Assembly (NCBI RefSeq): GCF_023016285.1
Contig: NZ_CP095413.1
Coordinates: forward strand, 1,550,001 to 1,614,000
Source: Muricauda sp. SCSIO 64092
GTDB taxonomy: Bacteria; Bacteroidota; Bacteroidia; Flavobacteriales; Flavobacteriaceae
Direction: 5' to 3'
Length of the DNA: 64,000 bases
This document shows, piece by piece, positions 53,655 through 63,722 of the stretch; the stretch's first letter is position 1; each line of letters starts with the position of its first letter. The notes below the pieces were generated by a model. That model did not search any database, had not been told where the DNA came from, and was given only the letters and a program-made list of their open reading frames with translations. A program made the translations under genes and the position numbers.

Positions 53655-54869
53655 GTGAATAAGACCATTTTACATCTTGACCTGGATACGTTTTTTGTTT
53701 CCGTGGAGCGGCGGCTAAATTCGGAACTGCAAGGCGTACCGCTATTGGTGGGTGGCATCACCGATCGGGGAGTGGTTGCGGCTTGCAGCTACGAGACCCG
53801 GGGCTATGGCATCCATTCCGGGATGCCCATGAAAATGGCCAGGGAGCTTTGCCCCGAAGCCAAGGTCATTAAAGGAAATGCAGGGACGTACAGCAAGGTA
53901 TCCGATGAGGTTACTGAAATTATCAAAGAAGCCGTACCCGTGTTTGAAAAATCAAGCATTGATGAGTTTTATGCCGATTTATCGGGTATGGATAGGTTTT
54001 TCGGTTCCTATCGATATGCCACAGAACTCCGTAGAAAAATCATTGCGGAGACCGGGATGCCCATTTCATTTGGTCTTTCGGTAAACAAGGTCGTTTCAAA
54101 GGTGGCCACCAATGAGGCAAAGCCCAATAATCAACTTAAGATCGATTTTGGCACGGAGAAACCTTTTTTGGCACCACTGTCCGTAAAAAAAATACCCATG
54201 GTGGGCGATAAAACCTACCAAACCTTACGGAATTTGGGGATTCGCCAGGTAAAGACCATCCAAGAAATGCCCATGGATATTATGCAAAGGGTACTTGGCG
54301 CCAATGGCAAGGTGATTTGGAAACGTGCCAATGGGATGGACAATACCCCCGTGATACCCTTTCACGATCGTAAATCGATCTCCAATGAACGCACCTTTGA
54401 CCGTGATACCATAGATGTGGTAAAGCTCAAGGGTATCATCATGGCCATGACGGAAAATTTGGCATATCAACTGAGGCGTGGCGAAAAACTCACGGCCTGT
54501 ATTGCAGTGAAGATTCGATATTCGGATTTTAACACCTACTCCAAACAAAAACGGATTCCATATACCAGTGCCGATCATATTCTGATCCCAAAGATTATGG
54601 AACTGTTTGATTCGCTGTACAATAAACGAATGTTGGTACGATTGGTGGGTATCCGGTTCAGTCATTTGGTATCCGGCAATTATCAGATCAACTTGTTTGA
54701 CGATACCGAAGAGGCGCTGAATTTGTACCAGGCCATGGACAAGGTACGTAACCGCTTTGGTGACCGGGCGGTTATCAGGGCCTCGGCAATTGGGGCAAGG
54801 ACCATTGGCAGGATGCACAATCCTTTTAATGGGCAGCCTCCCATAGTCTTGGCGCATAGAAAACAATAA
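53655..54869 (+). CDS. dinB: Y-family DNA polymerase (DinB/Pol IV-like)
   Basis: A 404-residue Y-family polymerase starting at GTG 53655, the codon that directly gives the conserved LHLDLDTFFVSVERR. The catalytic SSIDEFYADLSG is present, followed by helix-hairpin-helix and little-finger regions. It makes error-prone bypass synthesis. It is followed by a dnaE2-like gene, so the pair resembles the damage-induced mutasome cassettes in which a Y-family protein works with DnaE2. No imuA/lexA gene is attached. Confidence 0.93.
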   Translation: MNKTILHLDLDTFFVSVERRLNSELQGVPLLVGGITDRGVVAACSYETRGYGIHSGMPMKMARELCPEAKVIKGNAGTYSKVSDEVTEIIKEAVPVFEKSSIDEFYADLSGMDRFFGSYRYATELRRKIIAETGMPISFGLSVNKVVSKVATNEAKPNNQLKIDFGTEKPFLAPLSVKKIPMVGDKTYQTLRNLGIRQVKTIQEMPMDIMQRVLGANGKVIWKRANGMDNTPVIPFHDRKSISNERTFDRDTIDVVKLKGIIMAMTENLAYQLRRGEKLTACIAVKIRYSDFNTYSKQKRIPYTSADHILIPKIMELFDSLYNKRMLVRLVGIRFSHLVSGNYQINLFDDTEEALNLYQAMDKVRNRFGDRAVIRASAIGARTIGRMHNPFNGQPPIVLAHRKQ

Positions 54870-54948
54870 AGGAAATAAGACCGCTTCCCCCTAAGATTGA
54901 AGCGGAAAGCGATACCCCCTAACGATTACTGTTTAACATTCAAATCCA

Positions 54949-57900
54949 ATAGCTGCCATCTATCTCAACTGCCACACCTATTATAGCCTTCGTTTTGGAA
55001 CTTTTTCCGAACGGGAGCTCTTGCGTTTGGCACAAAGGAACCACCTAAAACAACTGGTCCTAACCGATATCAATAACACCTCGGCTTGCTTGAATTTTGT
55101 ACGGGAAGCCCCTAAATATGATATCACGCCTGTCTTGGGCATCGATTTTAGAAATGGGGTTGACCAATGCTTTGTAGGAATTGCCAAAAACAATAATGGC
55201 TATCAGGAACTGAACCAATTTTTGTCCCATCACCTTCATAATGGCATTGGGATTCCCCAACAAGCACCAAATTTCAAGGATGTCTTTGTAATCTATCCCT
55301 TTGAAAAAGTACACTCACATCAAAAGGAAACGTTTTTGGACCATGAATATATAGGGGTTTCCATCAAAAACTTACGGAAGCTCCCTTTTTCACGATTAAA
55401 GGACCATCGGGACAAATTAGTGGTACAACAGCCCGTTACCTTTAGGGGTAAAAGGGACTTCAATGCCCATCGGTTACTCAGGGCCATCGACAACAACGTT
55501 TTATTGAGCAAGTTGGAGGAAACGGAAGTAGCCAGTGCGGATGAAAAAATGTATCCGTTGGAAAATCTGGCCGCGGCTTTTTCAGAATATCCACATATCC
55601 TTGAAAATACCCAACACCTATTGCAGCAATGCGCTATTTATTTTGATTTTTCAAAAGACCGGAAGCCCCAAAATTTAAAGTGCTATACCACAAGCGAAAA
55701 GGAAGATGGCGAATTACTTGAAAAGCTATGCCATGAAGGGCTTCCCAAACGCTATAAAAATGGGGTTTCGGAAATCATAAAAAAAAGGTTGACCAAAGAA
55801 CTCACCCTTATCAAAAAGATGGGGTTTGTCTCTTACTTCCTCATTAATTGGGACATTGTTTCCCACGCCAGGGAAAAAGGGTTTTACTATGTAGGTCGCG
55901 GGAGTGGTGCAAATAGTATTGTAGCCTACCTGCTGTACATTACCGATGTCGATCCCATAGAACTCGATTTGTACTTTGAGCGGTTCATCAACCTATACCG
56001 TGCCAATCCCCCGGACTTTGATGTCGATTTTTCATGGCGGGACCGCGAGTACATGACCCAATACATCTTTAATCGTTTTGACCATGTGGCCCTGGTGGGC
56101 ACCTATGTGACCTTTAAACGAAAAGGGGTCATCCGTGAATTGGGCAAAGTGTTCGGTTTGCCAAAGGATGAAATTGACGCCTTGAGCAACGGCACCCTTC
56201 CACCATCAAGGATTGACAGTATGGCAAGGCTCGTTCTTACCTATGGAAAACTGGTGGAAGGCATGCCCAATTATGTTAGCGTACATGCCAGTGGGATACT
56301 TATCAGTGAAAAACCGTTACACCATTTCTCGGCAACGTTTATGCCCCCCAAGGGTTTTGCCACGGCCCATTTTGATATGGTCATCGCAGAAGATGTGGGG
56401 CTTTTTAAGTTTGATATCCTAGCGCAACGGGGATTGGGAAAAATAAAGGATACCGTAGCCATCATAAAACAGAACCAACCGGAAAAGGCAAACTTTGATA
56501 TTCATGATGTATCCGGGTTTTATACCAATCCCGTCATTAACAACCTCATAAAAACAGCGCAGTGCATGGGCTGTTTTTATGTGGAGTCCCCAGCCATGCG
56601 CATGCTCCTTAAAAAATTGGAGGTGGACAATTATTTGGGATTGGTGGCGGCCAGTTCCATTATTAGGCCCGGGGTTGCCAAAAGTGGGATGATGCGTGAA
56701 TATATCCTCAGGCATCGAAACCCTACCAGGGCAGAAGAGAAAGCACATCCCGTAATGCTCAATATTATGCCAGAGACCTATGGGGTCATGGTCTACCAGG
56801 AAGACGTGATCAAAGTAGCGCACTATTTTGCGGACTTGACCCTTGGCGAGGCCGACGTGCTTCGCCGTGGCATGAGTGGTAAATTTCGCTCGCGGGAAGA
56901 GTTCGAAAAAGTAAAGGGAAAGTTTCGAAGTAATTGCATCAAAAAAGGCTACGATGAAAAACTCATTGATGGGATCTGGGACCAAGTGGCCAGTTTTGCA
57001 GGTTATGCCTTTGCCAAGGGACACTCCGCCTCCTATGCGGTCGAAAGCTATCAAAGTCTGTTTCTAAGGGCCTATTTTCCCCTGGAATTTATGGTCGCCG
57101 TCCTAAATAATGGCGGGGGATTTTATCGCCCTGAATTTTATGTGAACGAAGCGCGAATGCTTGGGGCAACCATCCATCCCCCCTGTATCAATCTAAGCCA
57201 TATTGCAAATGTCATCCACGGAAAACATATTTATTTGGGATTGATGTATTTGCGGGAGTTGGAAGAACGTGTTATGCGAAGTATCCTCAAAGAAAGGGAA
57301 GCCAACGGAAAGTTTACCTCCCTGGAAAACTTTGTTGATCGTGTTATGATTTCAATAGAGCAGATAAGCATTTTAATACGTATCGATGCCTTACGGTTTA
57401 CGGGCACCAACAAACATGAACTGCTCTGGAAAGCACACTTGATGCTCTCAAAAACCAAACGATTGGACCATCCCAAGCTATTTCCCCCCAAATGCCGCAA
57501 CTTTCAAATTCCTGAGTTGCATACAACACCTCCCGAAACTGCTTTTGAACAGTGGGAACTTCTTGGTTTTCCATTGTGCAATCCTTTTGAATTATTGCAG
57601 GAACCTCCCAAAAACAAGAACGGACAACGGGATTTGGAACGGTATCTCAATAAACATATTGATATTTATGGGTATCTGGTAACGGTAAAGAACACCAGTA
57701 CCCATAAAGGGGAACGTATGCATTTTGCAACCTTACTGGATTGGTACGGTGAAGTATTTGATACCGTACTTTTTCCTCCCATAGCGGCAAAGTATCGTTT
57801 TAGGGGCAAGGGCATTTATCGCTTTTATGGGAAAGTGGTCAGCGAATTTGGATTCTTGAGCATTGAGGTCATAAAAATGCAAAAGGAAAATTATATCGAA

Positions 57901-57957
57901 GACCCCAGGTATGCCGATATGAAAACGAGTAGAAAAATGTTTACGACTAAAAAATAA
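54949..57957 (+). CDS. dnaE2: Error-prone DNA polymerase III alpha-like subunit (DnaE2-type)
   Basis: A C-family polymerase of about 1000 residues. The palm carries PDFDVDFSWRDRE, and YVGRGSGANSIVAYLL is typical. The only canonical start, TTG 55021, cuts off the first PHP-domain motif. In the same frame the upstream codons 54958-55020 read IYLNCHTYYSLRFG..., which is conserved in the family, and the next in-frame stop is at 54934-54936. No ATG, GTG or TTG lies between; ATA 54949 or ATC 54958 are the candidates. Likely partner of dinB in lesion bypass. Confidence 0.85.
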   Translation: MAAIYLNCHTYYSLRFGTFSERELLRLAQRNHLKQLVLTDINNTSACLNFVREAPKYDITPVLGIDFRNGVDQCFVGIAKNNNGYQELNQFLSHHLHNGIGIPQQAPNFKDVFVIYPFEKVHSHQKETFLDHEYIGVSIKNLRKLPFSRLKDHRDKLVVQQPVTFRGKRDFNAHRLLRAIDNNVLLSKLEETEVASADEKMYPLENLAAAFSEYPHILENTQHLLQQCAIYFDFSKDRKPQNLKCYTTSEKEDGELLEKLCHEGLPKRYKNGVSEIIKKRLTKELTLIKKMGFVSYFLINWDIVSHAREKGFYYVGRGSGANSIVAYLLYITDVDPIELDLYFERFINLYRANPPDFDVDFSWRDREYMTQYIFNRFDHVALVGTYVTFKRKGVIRELGKVFGLPKDEIDALSNGTLPPSRIDSMARLVLTYGKLVEGMPNYVSVHASGILISEKPLHHFSATFMPPKGFATAHFDMVIAEDVGLFKFDILAQRGLGKIKDTVAIIKQNQPEKANFDIHDVSGFYTNPVINNLIKTAQCMGCFYVESPAMRMLLKKLEVDNYLGLVAASSIIRPGVAKSGMMREYILRHRNPTRAEEKAHPVMLNIMPETYGVMVYQEDVIKVAHYFADLTLGEADVLRRGMSGKFRSREEFEKVKGKFRSNCIKKGYDEKLIDGIWDQVASFAGYAFAKGHSASYAVESYQSLFLRAYFPLEFMVAVLNNGGGFYRPEFYVNEARMLGATIHPPCINLSHIANVIHGKHIYLGLMYLRELEERVMRSILKEREANGKFTSLENFVDRVMISIEQISILIRIDALRFTGTNKHELLWKAHLMLSKTKRLDHPKLFPPKCRNFQIPELHTTPPETAFEQWELLGFPLCNPFELLQEPPKNKNGQRDLERYLNKHIDIYGYLVTVKNTSTHKGERMHFATLLDWYGEVFDTVLFPPIAAKYRFRGKGIYRFYGKVVSEFGFLSIEVIKMQKENYIEDPRYADMKTSRKMFTTKK

Positions 57958-57997
57958 TCGAATTAATCCGTATTTTTATATATAGAAGATATATACA

Positions 57998-58243
57998 TTG
58001 GAAAAAATAAGAAAATTGATTGATGTTGACGCTGAAAGTTTGCAAATTCTCGAGGCTGAGGCAAAAAAGCAAAAACGTTCCTTAAAAAGCTATCTGGAAC
58101 ATACCTTGGAGGAAACCGCCAAAAAGCTGGAATCCCCATCCGAAGGGTACATGCTCATGATGGATGAAATGTTGGCCCGCGTAGCAGAGGGAAAGGCGGA
58201 ATATGTTGATATTGCCGAAATAGAGAAAAAATATGGGCTTTAA
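57998..58243 (+). CDS. Antitoxin of a RelE/ParE-type pair
   Basis: An 81-residue acidic/helical protein starting at TTG 57998. An N-terminal ribbon-helix-helix-like stretch (IRKLIDVDAESLQILEAEAKKQ) is followed by an unstructured-looking tail (EYVDIAEIEKKYGL), as in antitoxins that wrap the toxin. It overlaps the downstream toxin by 11 bp. DNA-binding autoregulation is expected from the family but not shown. Confidence 0.75.
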   Translation: MEKIRKLIDVDAESLQILEAEAKKQKRSLKSYLEHTLEETAKKLESPSEGYMLMMDEMLARVAEGKAEYVDIAEIEKKYGL

Positions 58244-58502
58244 AGTCCTTATGCTCAGGGAAGCTGTAGTTGAACTTCATGTCGCTGAGTGCTATTTTGC
58301 CTCCAAAAACCTATCGAGGGAGTTTCTGAACGATTTTGCACGGCAACTTCAATTTTTAAAGACCACTCCCTACTCATTTCAAGTGAGGTATAGGGGCATT
58401 CGCACTTTAAATTTTGAACAGTTCAATTACTCAATTCATTATAAAGTAGACGAGGAAGAAGTAGTGATATATCGTATTTTAAACCAAAGACAGAATTTTT
58501 GA
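58233..58502 (+). CDS. RelE/ParE-family toxin
   Basis: An 89-residue toxin of the RelE/ParE fold: EAVVELHVAECYFASKNLS at the N-terminus, then a basic beta-sheet with VRYRGIRTLNFEQF and VIYRILNQRQ near the C-terminus. Whether it cuts mRNA (RelE-like) or poisons gyrase (ParE-like) cannot be told; the C-terminal R/Q-rich strand is compatible with either. It follows the antitoxin with an 11-bp overlap. Confidence 0.8.
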   Translation: MGFKVLMLREAVVELHVAECYFASKNLSREFLNDFARQLQFLKTTPYSFQVRYRGIRTLNFEQFNYSIHYKVDEEEVVIYRILNQRQNF

Positions 58503-58506
58503 AAAC

Positions 58507-58878
58507 ATGAAGATCAGGATAAAAGGTGACACCGTTCGTTTTCGTCTCACCAAAAGCGAAGTAAAGGCATTATGCGAGACGGGTACGATCAAAGAACAGA
58601 CCCATTTTGGAAATGTCGCATTCGGCTATGCCGTACAAATGGATTCCAATACAACGGCAATGCATGCCGAATTTAAGGACAACAACATCACACTTTTCCT
58701 TCCCAAAACACTGGGCAAGGATTGGTTTGAAAACAATAGGGTGGGTTTTGAGCATCACCAAAAAACCCAAACAGGGACCTTATATCTTCTTTTGGAAAAG
58801 GATTTTACCTGCTTGGACAACACCTTGGAAGACCAATCGGATAATTACCCTAACCCAAAACTGGAGCCCAATCCATGA
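58507..58878 (+). CDS. DUF7009-like small protein next to the FdhF oxidoreductase
   Basis: A 123-residue protein: MKIRIKGDTVRFRLTKSEV, then GNVAFGYAVQMDS, ending in a conserved-looking DQSDNYPNPK. It recalls the DUF7009 family found beside FdhF/YdeP genes in Flavobacteriia (from memory). It starts 4 bp after the toxin stop and precedes the fdhF-like gene by 12 bp. No catalytic motif. A chaperone or assembly role is possible but unproven. Confidence 0.6.
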   Translation: MKIRIKGDTVRFRLTKSEVKALCETGTIKEQTHFGNVAFGYAVQMDSNTTAMHAEFKDNNITLFLPKTLGKDWFENNRVGFEHHQKTQTGTLYLLLEKDFTCLDNTLEDQSDNYPNPKLEPNP

Positions 58879-58890
58879 AATAGCGCCATC

Positions 58891-61200
58891 ATGTCCAAAA
58901 GCACCACTTTCAAACGAACCATTTCCCTTACGGGCAACATAAAATTTACGGGGCTGGAACTCAAAGAACCTATGGACGTTTCCGCTGGAATGTTGGGGAT
59001 AAAAGAGGCCCTGCGGCACAGTGTCAAAGAAATGGGGATCATGCGTTCCATGAGGGCACTCCTGGAAATGAACCAGGAAAAGGGCTTTCGTTGTCCCAGT
59101 TGTGCCTGGCCCGTTCCGGAAAATCCTTCCAAAATTGCGGAATACTGTGAAAATGGGGCAAAAGCCCTGGCCGATGAGGCCACCTTGGAAAAGATAGGGG
59201 CCGATTTTTTTGCCAAACACTCCGTGGAAGCACTTTCACAATTAAGTGATTATGAACTCAACAAGTTTGGACGACTGACGGAACCCTTGGTGCTACGACC
59301 TGGAAAAGTACATTATGAACCTATTTCCTGGGAGGATGCTTATGAATTGATGGCCCAGGAATTAAGAAATGTACCCCATCCGGACGAGGCGATCTTTTAC
59401 ACCTCCGGTCGTTCCAGTAACGAAGCTGCTTTTTTGTACGGCATGTTCGCAAGGGCATTTGGCACGAACAATATGCCCGATTGTTCCAATATGTGTCATG
59501 AATCTTCCGGAGTGGCCCTTTCGCAGACCCTGGGCATTGGAAAGGGCTCCGTAAAAGTGGACGATCTGTATGGGGCCGATGTGGTCCTGGTGGTGGGCCA
59601 AAACCCTGGGACCAACCACCCCAGAATGCTCTCTGCCCTGGAGAAGTGCAAGAAAAATGGGGGAAAGATCATTAGTATCAATCCCTTGGCCGAAACGGCC
59701 ATGGTCAAATTCAAAAACCCACAAAAGGTAGGGAGCATGTTGGGAGGAGGAACTGCAATTGCGGACATCCACCTTCAGGTAAAAATCAATGAGGACATCG
59801 CATTGGCAAAATTACTATTGAAAAAACTGGTTGCCCTTGATGCCGAACAAGGCAATATCCTTGACCATGACTTTATCCAAAATTATGTGGCGGGGTATGA
59901 CGCCCTTTTAAACGATTTAAATGGTTTTGATGAAACCACACTTGTAAAGCGTACCGGAGTTTCCCAGGAAAAAATAGATGAAGCGGTGGAACTGTTGGCC
60001 ACAAAACCCAATATCATTATATGTTGGGCCATGGGGATTACCCAGCACAAAAATGCCGTGGAAACCATTCAGGAATATGTAAATATTCTACTCTTAAAGG
60101 GTGCATTGGGAAAACCGTTTGCAGGGACCTGTCCCGTTAGGGGCCATAGCAATGTACAGGGGGACAGGAGTGTTGGCATTATGCACTATGTCAGCAAGGA
60201 ACTCAATCGGCGCATATCCGAAAATTTAGGTTTCGATCCCCCAACCAAAGCGGGCCATGATACCGTTGGGGCCATAAAAGCCATGTATGAGGGCAAGGCC
60301 AAGGTATTCGTTTGCCTGGGCGGTAATTTTGTGATGGCCGCTTCGGATACGGCCTATACGGCGGAGGCCGTCCAAAACTGTACATTAACGGTACAGATAA
60401 GCACCAAACTGAATCGTAGCCATTTAGTGACTGGGGAAACTGCCCTGTTATTACCCACTTTTGGCCGTTCCGAAAAAGATGTGAAAAAAGGGAATCCCCA
60501 ATTTTTGACCATGGAAAGCAGTACGGGAAAGGTACGGCAAAGCAAAGGGCTCCTAAAGCCCGCATCGGCGCACATTAAGAGTGAACCGGAAATCATTGGG
60601 ATGTTGGCACACACCTATTTTCAGGGAAAACATCCATTGCCATGGAAAGAACTGGCCTACGATTACGAAAAAATCCGAAGCTTAATTGACAAAACGGTGA
60701 AAGGATTCAAGGATACCAGTGCCCGTTCAAAAGGTCATGGCTACTACCTGCCCAACAATGTCCGGGATAGGGATTTCGGCAAACTGCCCAATGGAAAGGC
60801 ACAATTGACCCTAAATCAACTCCCGGAAGTGGTATTCGAAAAGGACGAACTGTTGTTAATGACCATTCGTTCGCACGATCAGTTCAACACCACAATATAT
60901 GGGTTGCATGACCGCTACAGGGGAATCCATAACGAACGAAGGGTGATTTTTCTCAATCCCGTTGATATGGAAAAGCGAGGTATTGAAAAAAAACAGGTAC
61001 TCAATTTGATCAGCAAATACCACGGACAGGAACGGAAAGCCGAACAGTTTTTAGCGATTCCCTATGACATCCCGGAGGGCAATGCAGCAGCATATTTCCC
61101 GGAGACCAATCTTTTGGTTCCCATTGATGAGTTTGCGGATAAGAGCCGGACCCCGATAAGCAAATCGATAAGGATTCGTCTTGAAAAAGTGAACGCCTGA
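58891..61200 (+). CDS. FdhF/YdeP-family molybdopterin oxidoreductase
   Basis: A 769-residue molybdoprotein of the YdeP branch. It has CPSCAWP near the N-terminus in place of a full 4Fe-4S motif, then the molybdopterin-guanine-dinucleotide-binding region (FYTSGRSSNEAAFLYG, DCSNMCHESSG, VLVVGQNPGTNHPRML) and a C-terminal dinucleotide domain. The family is poorly characterised; acid resistance is reported for the E. coli YdeP. A Cys or Sec Mo ligand is not obvious. It carries no signal peptide. Confidence 0.88.
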   Translation: MSKSTTFKRTISLTGNIKFTGLELKEPMDVSAGMLGIKEALRHSVKEMGIMRSMRALLEMNQEKGFRCPSCAWPVPENPSKIAEYCENGAKALADEATLEKIGADFFAKHSVEALSQLSDYELNKFGRLTEPLVLRPGKVHYEPISWEDAYELMAQELRNVPHPDEAIFYTSGRSSNEAAFLYGMFARAFGTNNMPDCSNMCHESSGVALSQTLGIGKGSVKVDDLYGADVVLVVGQNPGTNHPRMLSALEKCKKNGGKIISINPLAETAMVKFKNPQKVGSMLGGGTAIADIHLQVKINEDIALAKLLLKKLVALDAEQGNILDHDFIQNYVAGYDALLNDLNGFDETTLVKRTGVSQEKIDEAVELLATKPNIIICWAMGITQHKNAVETIQEYVNILLLKGALGKPFAGTCPVRGHSNVQGDRSVGIMHYVSKELNRRISENLGFDPPTKAGHDTVGAIKAMYEGKAKVFVCLGGNFVMAASDTAYTAEAVQNCTLTVQISTKLNRSHLVTGETALLLPTFGRSEKDVKKGNPQFLTMESSTGKVRQSKGLLKPASAHIKSEPEIIGMLAHTYFQGKHPLPWKELAYDYEKIRSLIDKTVKGFKDTSARSKGHGYYLPNNVRDRDFGKLPNGKAQLTLNQLPEVVFEKDELLLMTIRSHDQFNTTIYGLHDRYRGIHNERRVIFLNPVDMEKRGIEKKQVLNLISKYHGQERKAEQFLAIPYDIPEGNAAAYFPETNLLVPIDEFADKSRTPISKSIRIRLEKVNA

Positions 61201-61205
61201 TATTT

Positions 61206-62467
61206 TTATGCCGCCAATGCCTTAAGGGCCGCTACCAAGTAATCAATGTCTTTCTTAGTAATATAAATGGCAAAAGAGAGTCTTAGGGCATTTAAGCCTT
61301 TGCTTGACATTGGTCGGCAATCAATGCCATAATGGTCCCAAAGTTGCTCTTTAACGTCTTTTACATCTTGCCCATTGACCTCAACGACCTGGATTGCCCC
61401 GGAAAGATCATTTAAGGCAGGGGTTTTAATGGTGAATCTTGAATCCCCTTCCAGCTTTGAACGAAAATACTTTTTCAATTCAAAAGTGCGCTGGTGTATG
61501 CGTTCTCTTCCGATGATATGATGAAAATCTATGAAGGCGCCCAGACCAAGAACTTCGGGAAGATTGCGGGTATTGTAATTTTCCAATCGACGTATGCTGG
61601 TATCGGTATGGCCCCGGGCTACAATCAGGGGTTTTAGAAAGTCCTGGCTTTCTTTTTTGGCATAAAATATCCCTACCCCTTTTGGTGAGAACAGCCATTT
61701 ATGGGAACTGGCGGTATAAAAATCGCAGTCCAGATCCCTTACATTCCTGCGGATTGCGCACCATCTACGGCGACCAAAATCCCCTTTTCATGAGCCATTT
61801 TTGACACTTGTTTTACGGGAAGTACCATTCCATTGGTGTTCACAATATGGCACATGGAAATGACTTTGGTTTTAGGGGTAATGGCCTTTTCATAGACTTC
61901 CACCAAATCCGATACGGTTTTGGGAAGGATCGGCAATTTTGGCCGCACCAATGTAATGCCCTTGGTTTCTTGCCATACTTCCCATGGAATGGTGCCACTT
62001 GCATGTTCATGGTCTGCCAATATTACTTCATCGCCAGGGTTAAGATCAAAGCTACGGGCAATCAGGTTCATGCCCTCGGTGGTGTTATGGGTCAGGGCAA
62101 TCTCTTCAGGGGAAACCGAAAATAGATTTGCGACCTTTCTCCGTACCTCTTCTTTTTCGTCTTCCCAACCGCCCCACATATATTTTGAGGGAAAGCCATC
62201 CAAAAGATTTCGAAACGTGTTGGTAGCCTGTTGTATGTGTGTTGACGATGCTCCCAATGAAGCATTGTTGAAATAGTGAAGTCCCTCGGCCAGGTTGAAT
62301 TGTGACTTTACCAAATCCCAATATGCCTCAGTTTTGTTCTGGGGATTACCCAGTCCAATCGCTTCCCAGGATGTGAGTAAACCGGCTCCAAATAAAGGAG
62401 CGGCAAAAGAACCTAAGGTTCCCTGGCCCAATTGCCTCAAAAAGCTTCTTCTGGAAGGGGTTTTCAT
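61206..62467 (-). pseudogene. Tat-exported class V aminotransferase, frameshifted
   Basis: The 5' part (62467-61739) encodes a twin-arginine signal (SRRSFLRQ) and the first 242 residues of a PLP class V aminotransferase, up to VAVDGAQSAGM, followed by TAA. The continuation lies in the -1 frame and reads NVRDLDCDFYTASSHKWLF (the PLP lysine in SSHKW) through to the natural C-terminus at 61206. A single frameshift near 61741 therefore breaks an otherwise conserved gene. The 3' part alone has no good start. It is a pseudogene, sequencing error or programmed frameshift; cysteine-desulfurase/isopenicillin-N-epimerase-like in type. Confidence 0.8.
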
Positions 62468-62530
62468 GCGCTCGTACGTACTATATGGTTTCCCGATAAA
62501 GTTACGAAAGCCCGTGAGGTGAGGGAAGCA

Positions 62531-63709
62531 TTATTTAAAAGCAGGGATTCCCGTAATATCCGCCCCAGTGATCAAAAGGTGGATATCGTGTGTTCCCTCA
62601 TAGGTGATCACACTTTCCAGGTTCATCATATGGCGCATAATACTGTAATCCCCCGTAATTCCCATTCCACCCAAAACTTGCCTGGCTTCCCTGGCTATTT
62701 TGATGGCCATGTCCACATTATTGCGTTTGGCCATGGAAATTTGGGCCGTTGTGGCGCGCCCTTCATTTTTTAATTGCCCCAATCGGAAGGCCAATAACTG
62801 TGCCTTGGTAATTTCCGTAATCATCTCTGCCAATTTCTTCTGCTGGAGCTGAAAAGCGGCTATGGGCTTTCCAAATTGAACGCGTTCCTTGGCATAGCGC
62901 AGGGCCGTATCGTAACAGTCCATGGCCGCTCCAATGGCGCCCCAGGCAATACCGTAACGCGCAGAATCCAAACATCCCAGTGGGGCTCCCAATCCCGACT
63001 TATTGGGCAATAGGTTTTCTTTGGGGACTTTTACATCATCAAAAATCAATTCCCCGGTTGCCGAGGCACGAAGGGACCATTTGTTGTGGGTCTCCGGAGT
63101 AGAGAAACCTTCCATCCCCCGCTCCACGATCAATCCATGGATCCTACCTTCCTCGTTTTTTGCCCATACCACGGCTACATCGGCAAAGGGCGAATTGGAA
63201 ATCCATAACTTGGCGCCATTTAAAAGATAGTGGTCCCCCATATCCTTGAACTTGGTTTCCATACCCCCGGGATTGGAACCATGGTTCGGTTCGGTCAAAC
63301 CAAAACAGCCCATCCATTCCCCCGTGGCCAATTTGGGCAAATACTTTTTACGTTGCGCTTCGGTACCATAAGCAAAAATGGGGTACATCACCAAGGAAGA
63401 CTGTACCGAGGCCGTGGAGCGTACGCCGCTGTCGCCACGTTCAATTTCCTGCATGATCAGACCATAACTTATTTGATCCAATCCTGCTCCCCCATATGCT
63501 TCGGGGATATATGGACCAAAGGCACCTATTTCCGCCAAACCTTGAATGATTTGTTTCGGGAATTCGGCTTTTTGGGCATAGGCTTCAATGATGGGGGATA
63601 TATCGCGTTTTACCCATTGCCTTGCGGCGTCCCGCACCAATTTGTGCTCTTCAGAAAGTAAATCATCCAAATTGTAGTAATCCGGTGCTTCAAATACGTC
63701 TGGCTTCAT
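62531..63709 (-). CDS. gcdH: Glutaryl-CoA-dehydrogenase-like acyl-CoA dehydrogenase
   Basis: A 392-residue flavoprotein. It has FGLTEPNHGSNPGGMETK for FAD/substrate binding, KLWISNSPFADVAVVWAK, QVLGGMGITGDYSIMRH and the C-terminal YEGTHDIH with the catalytic Glu position. The long N-terminal helix and these segments fit the glutaryl-CoA dehydrogenase branch, which oxidatively decarboxylates glutaryl-CoA in lysine/tryptophan breakdown. Neighbours do not test this. A repeat element separates it from the gene at the right edge. Confidence 0.85.
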   Translation of the reverse strand: MKPDVFEAPDYYNLDDLLSEEHKLVRDAARQWVKRDISPIIEAYAQKAEFPKQIIQGLAEIGAFGPYIPEAYGGAGLDQISYGLIMQEIERGDSGVRSTASVQSSLVMYPIFAYGTEAQRKKYLPKLATGEWMGCFGLTEPNHGSNPGGMETKFKDMGDHYLLNGAKLWISNSPFADVAVVWAKNEEGRIHGLIVERGMEGFSTPETHNKWSLRASATGELIFDDVKVPKENLLPNKSGLGAPLGCLDSARYGIAWGAIGAAMDCYDTALRYAKERVQFGKPIAAFQLQQKKLAEMITEITKAQLLAFRLGQLKNEGRATTAQISMAKRNNVDMAIKIAREARQVLGGMGITGDYSIMRHMMNLESVITYEGTHDIHLLITGADITGIPAFK

Positions 63710-63722
63710 AAATAGAATTCAT

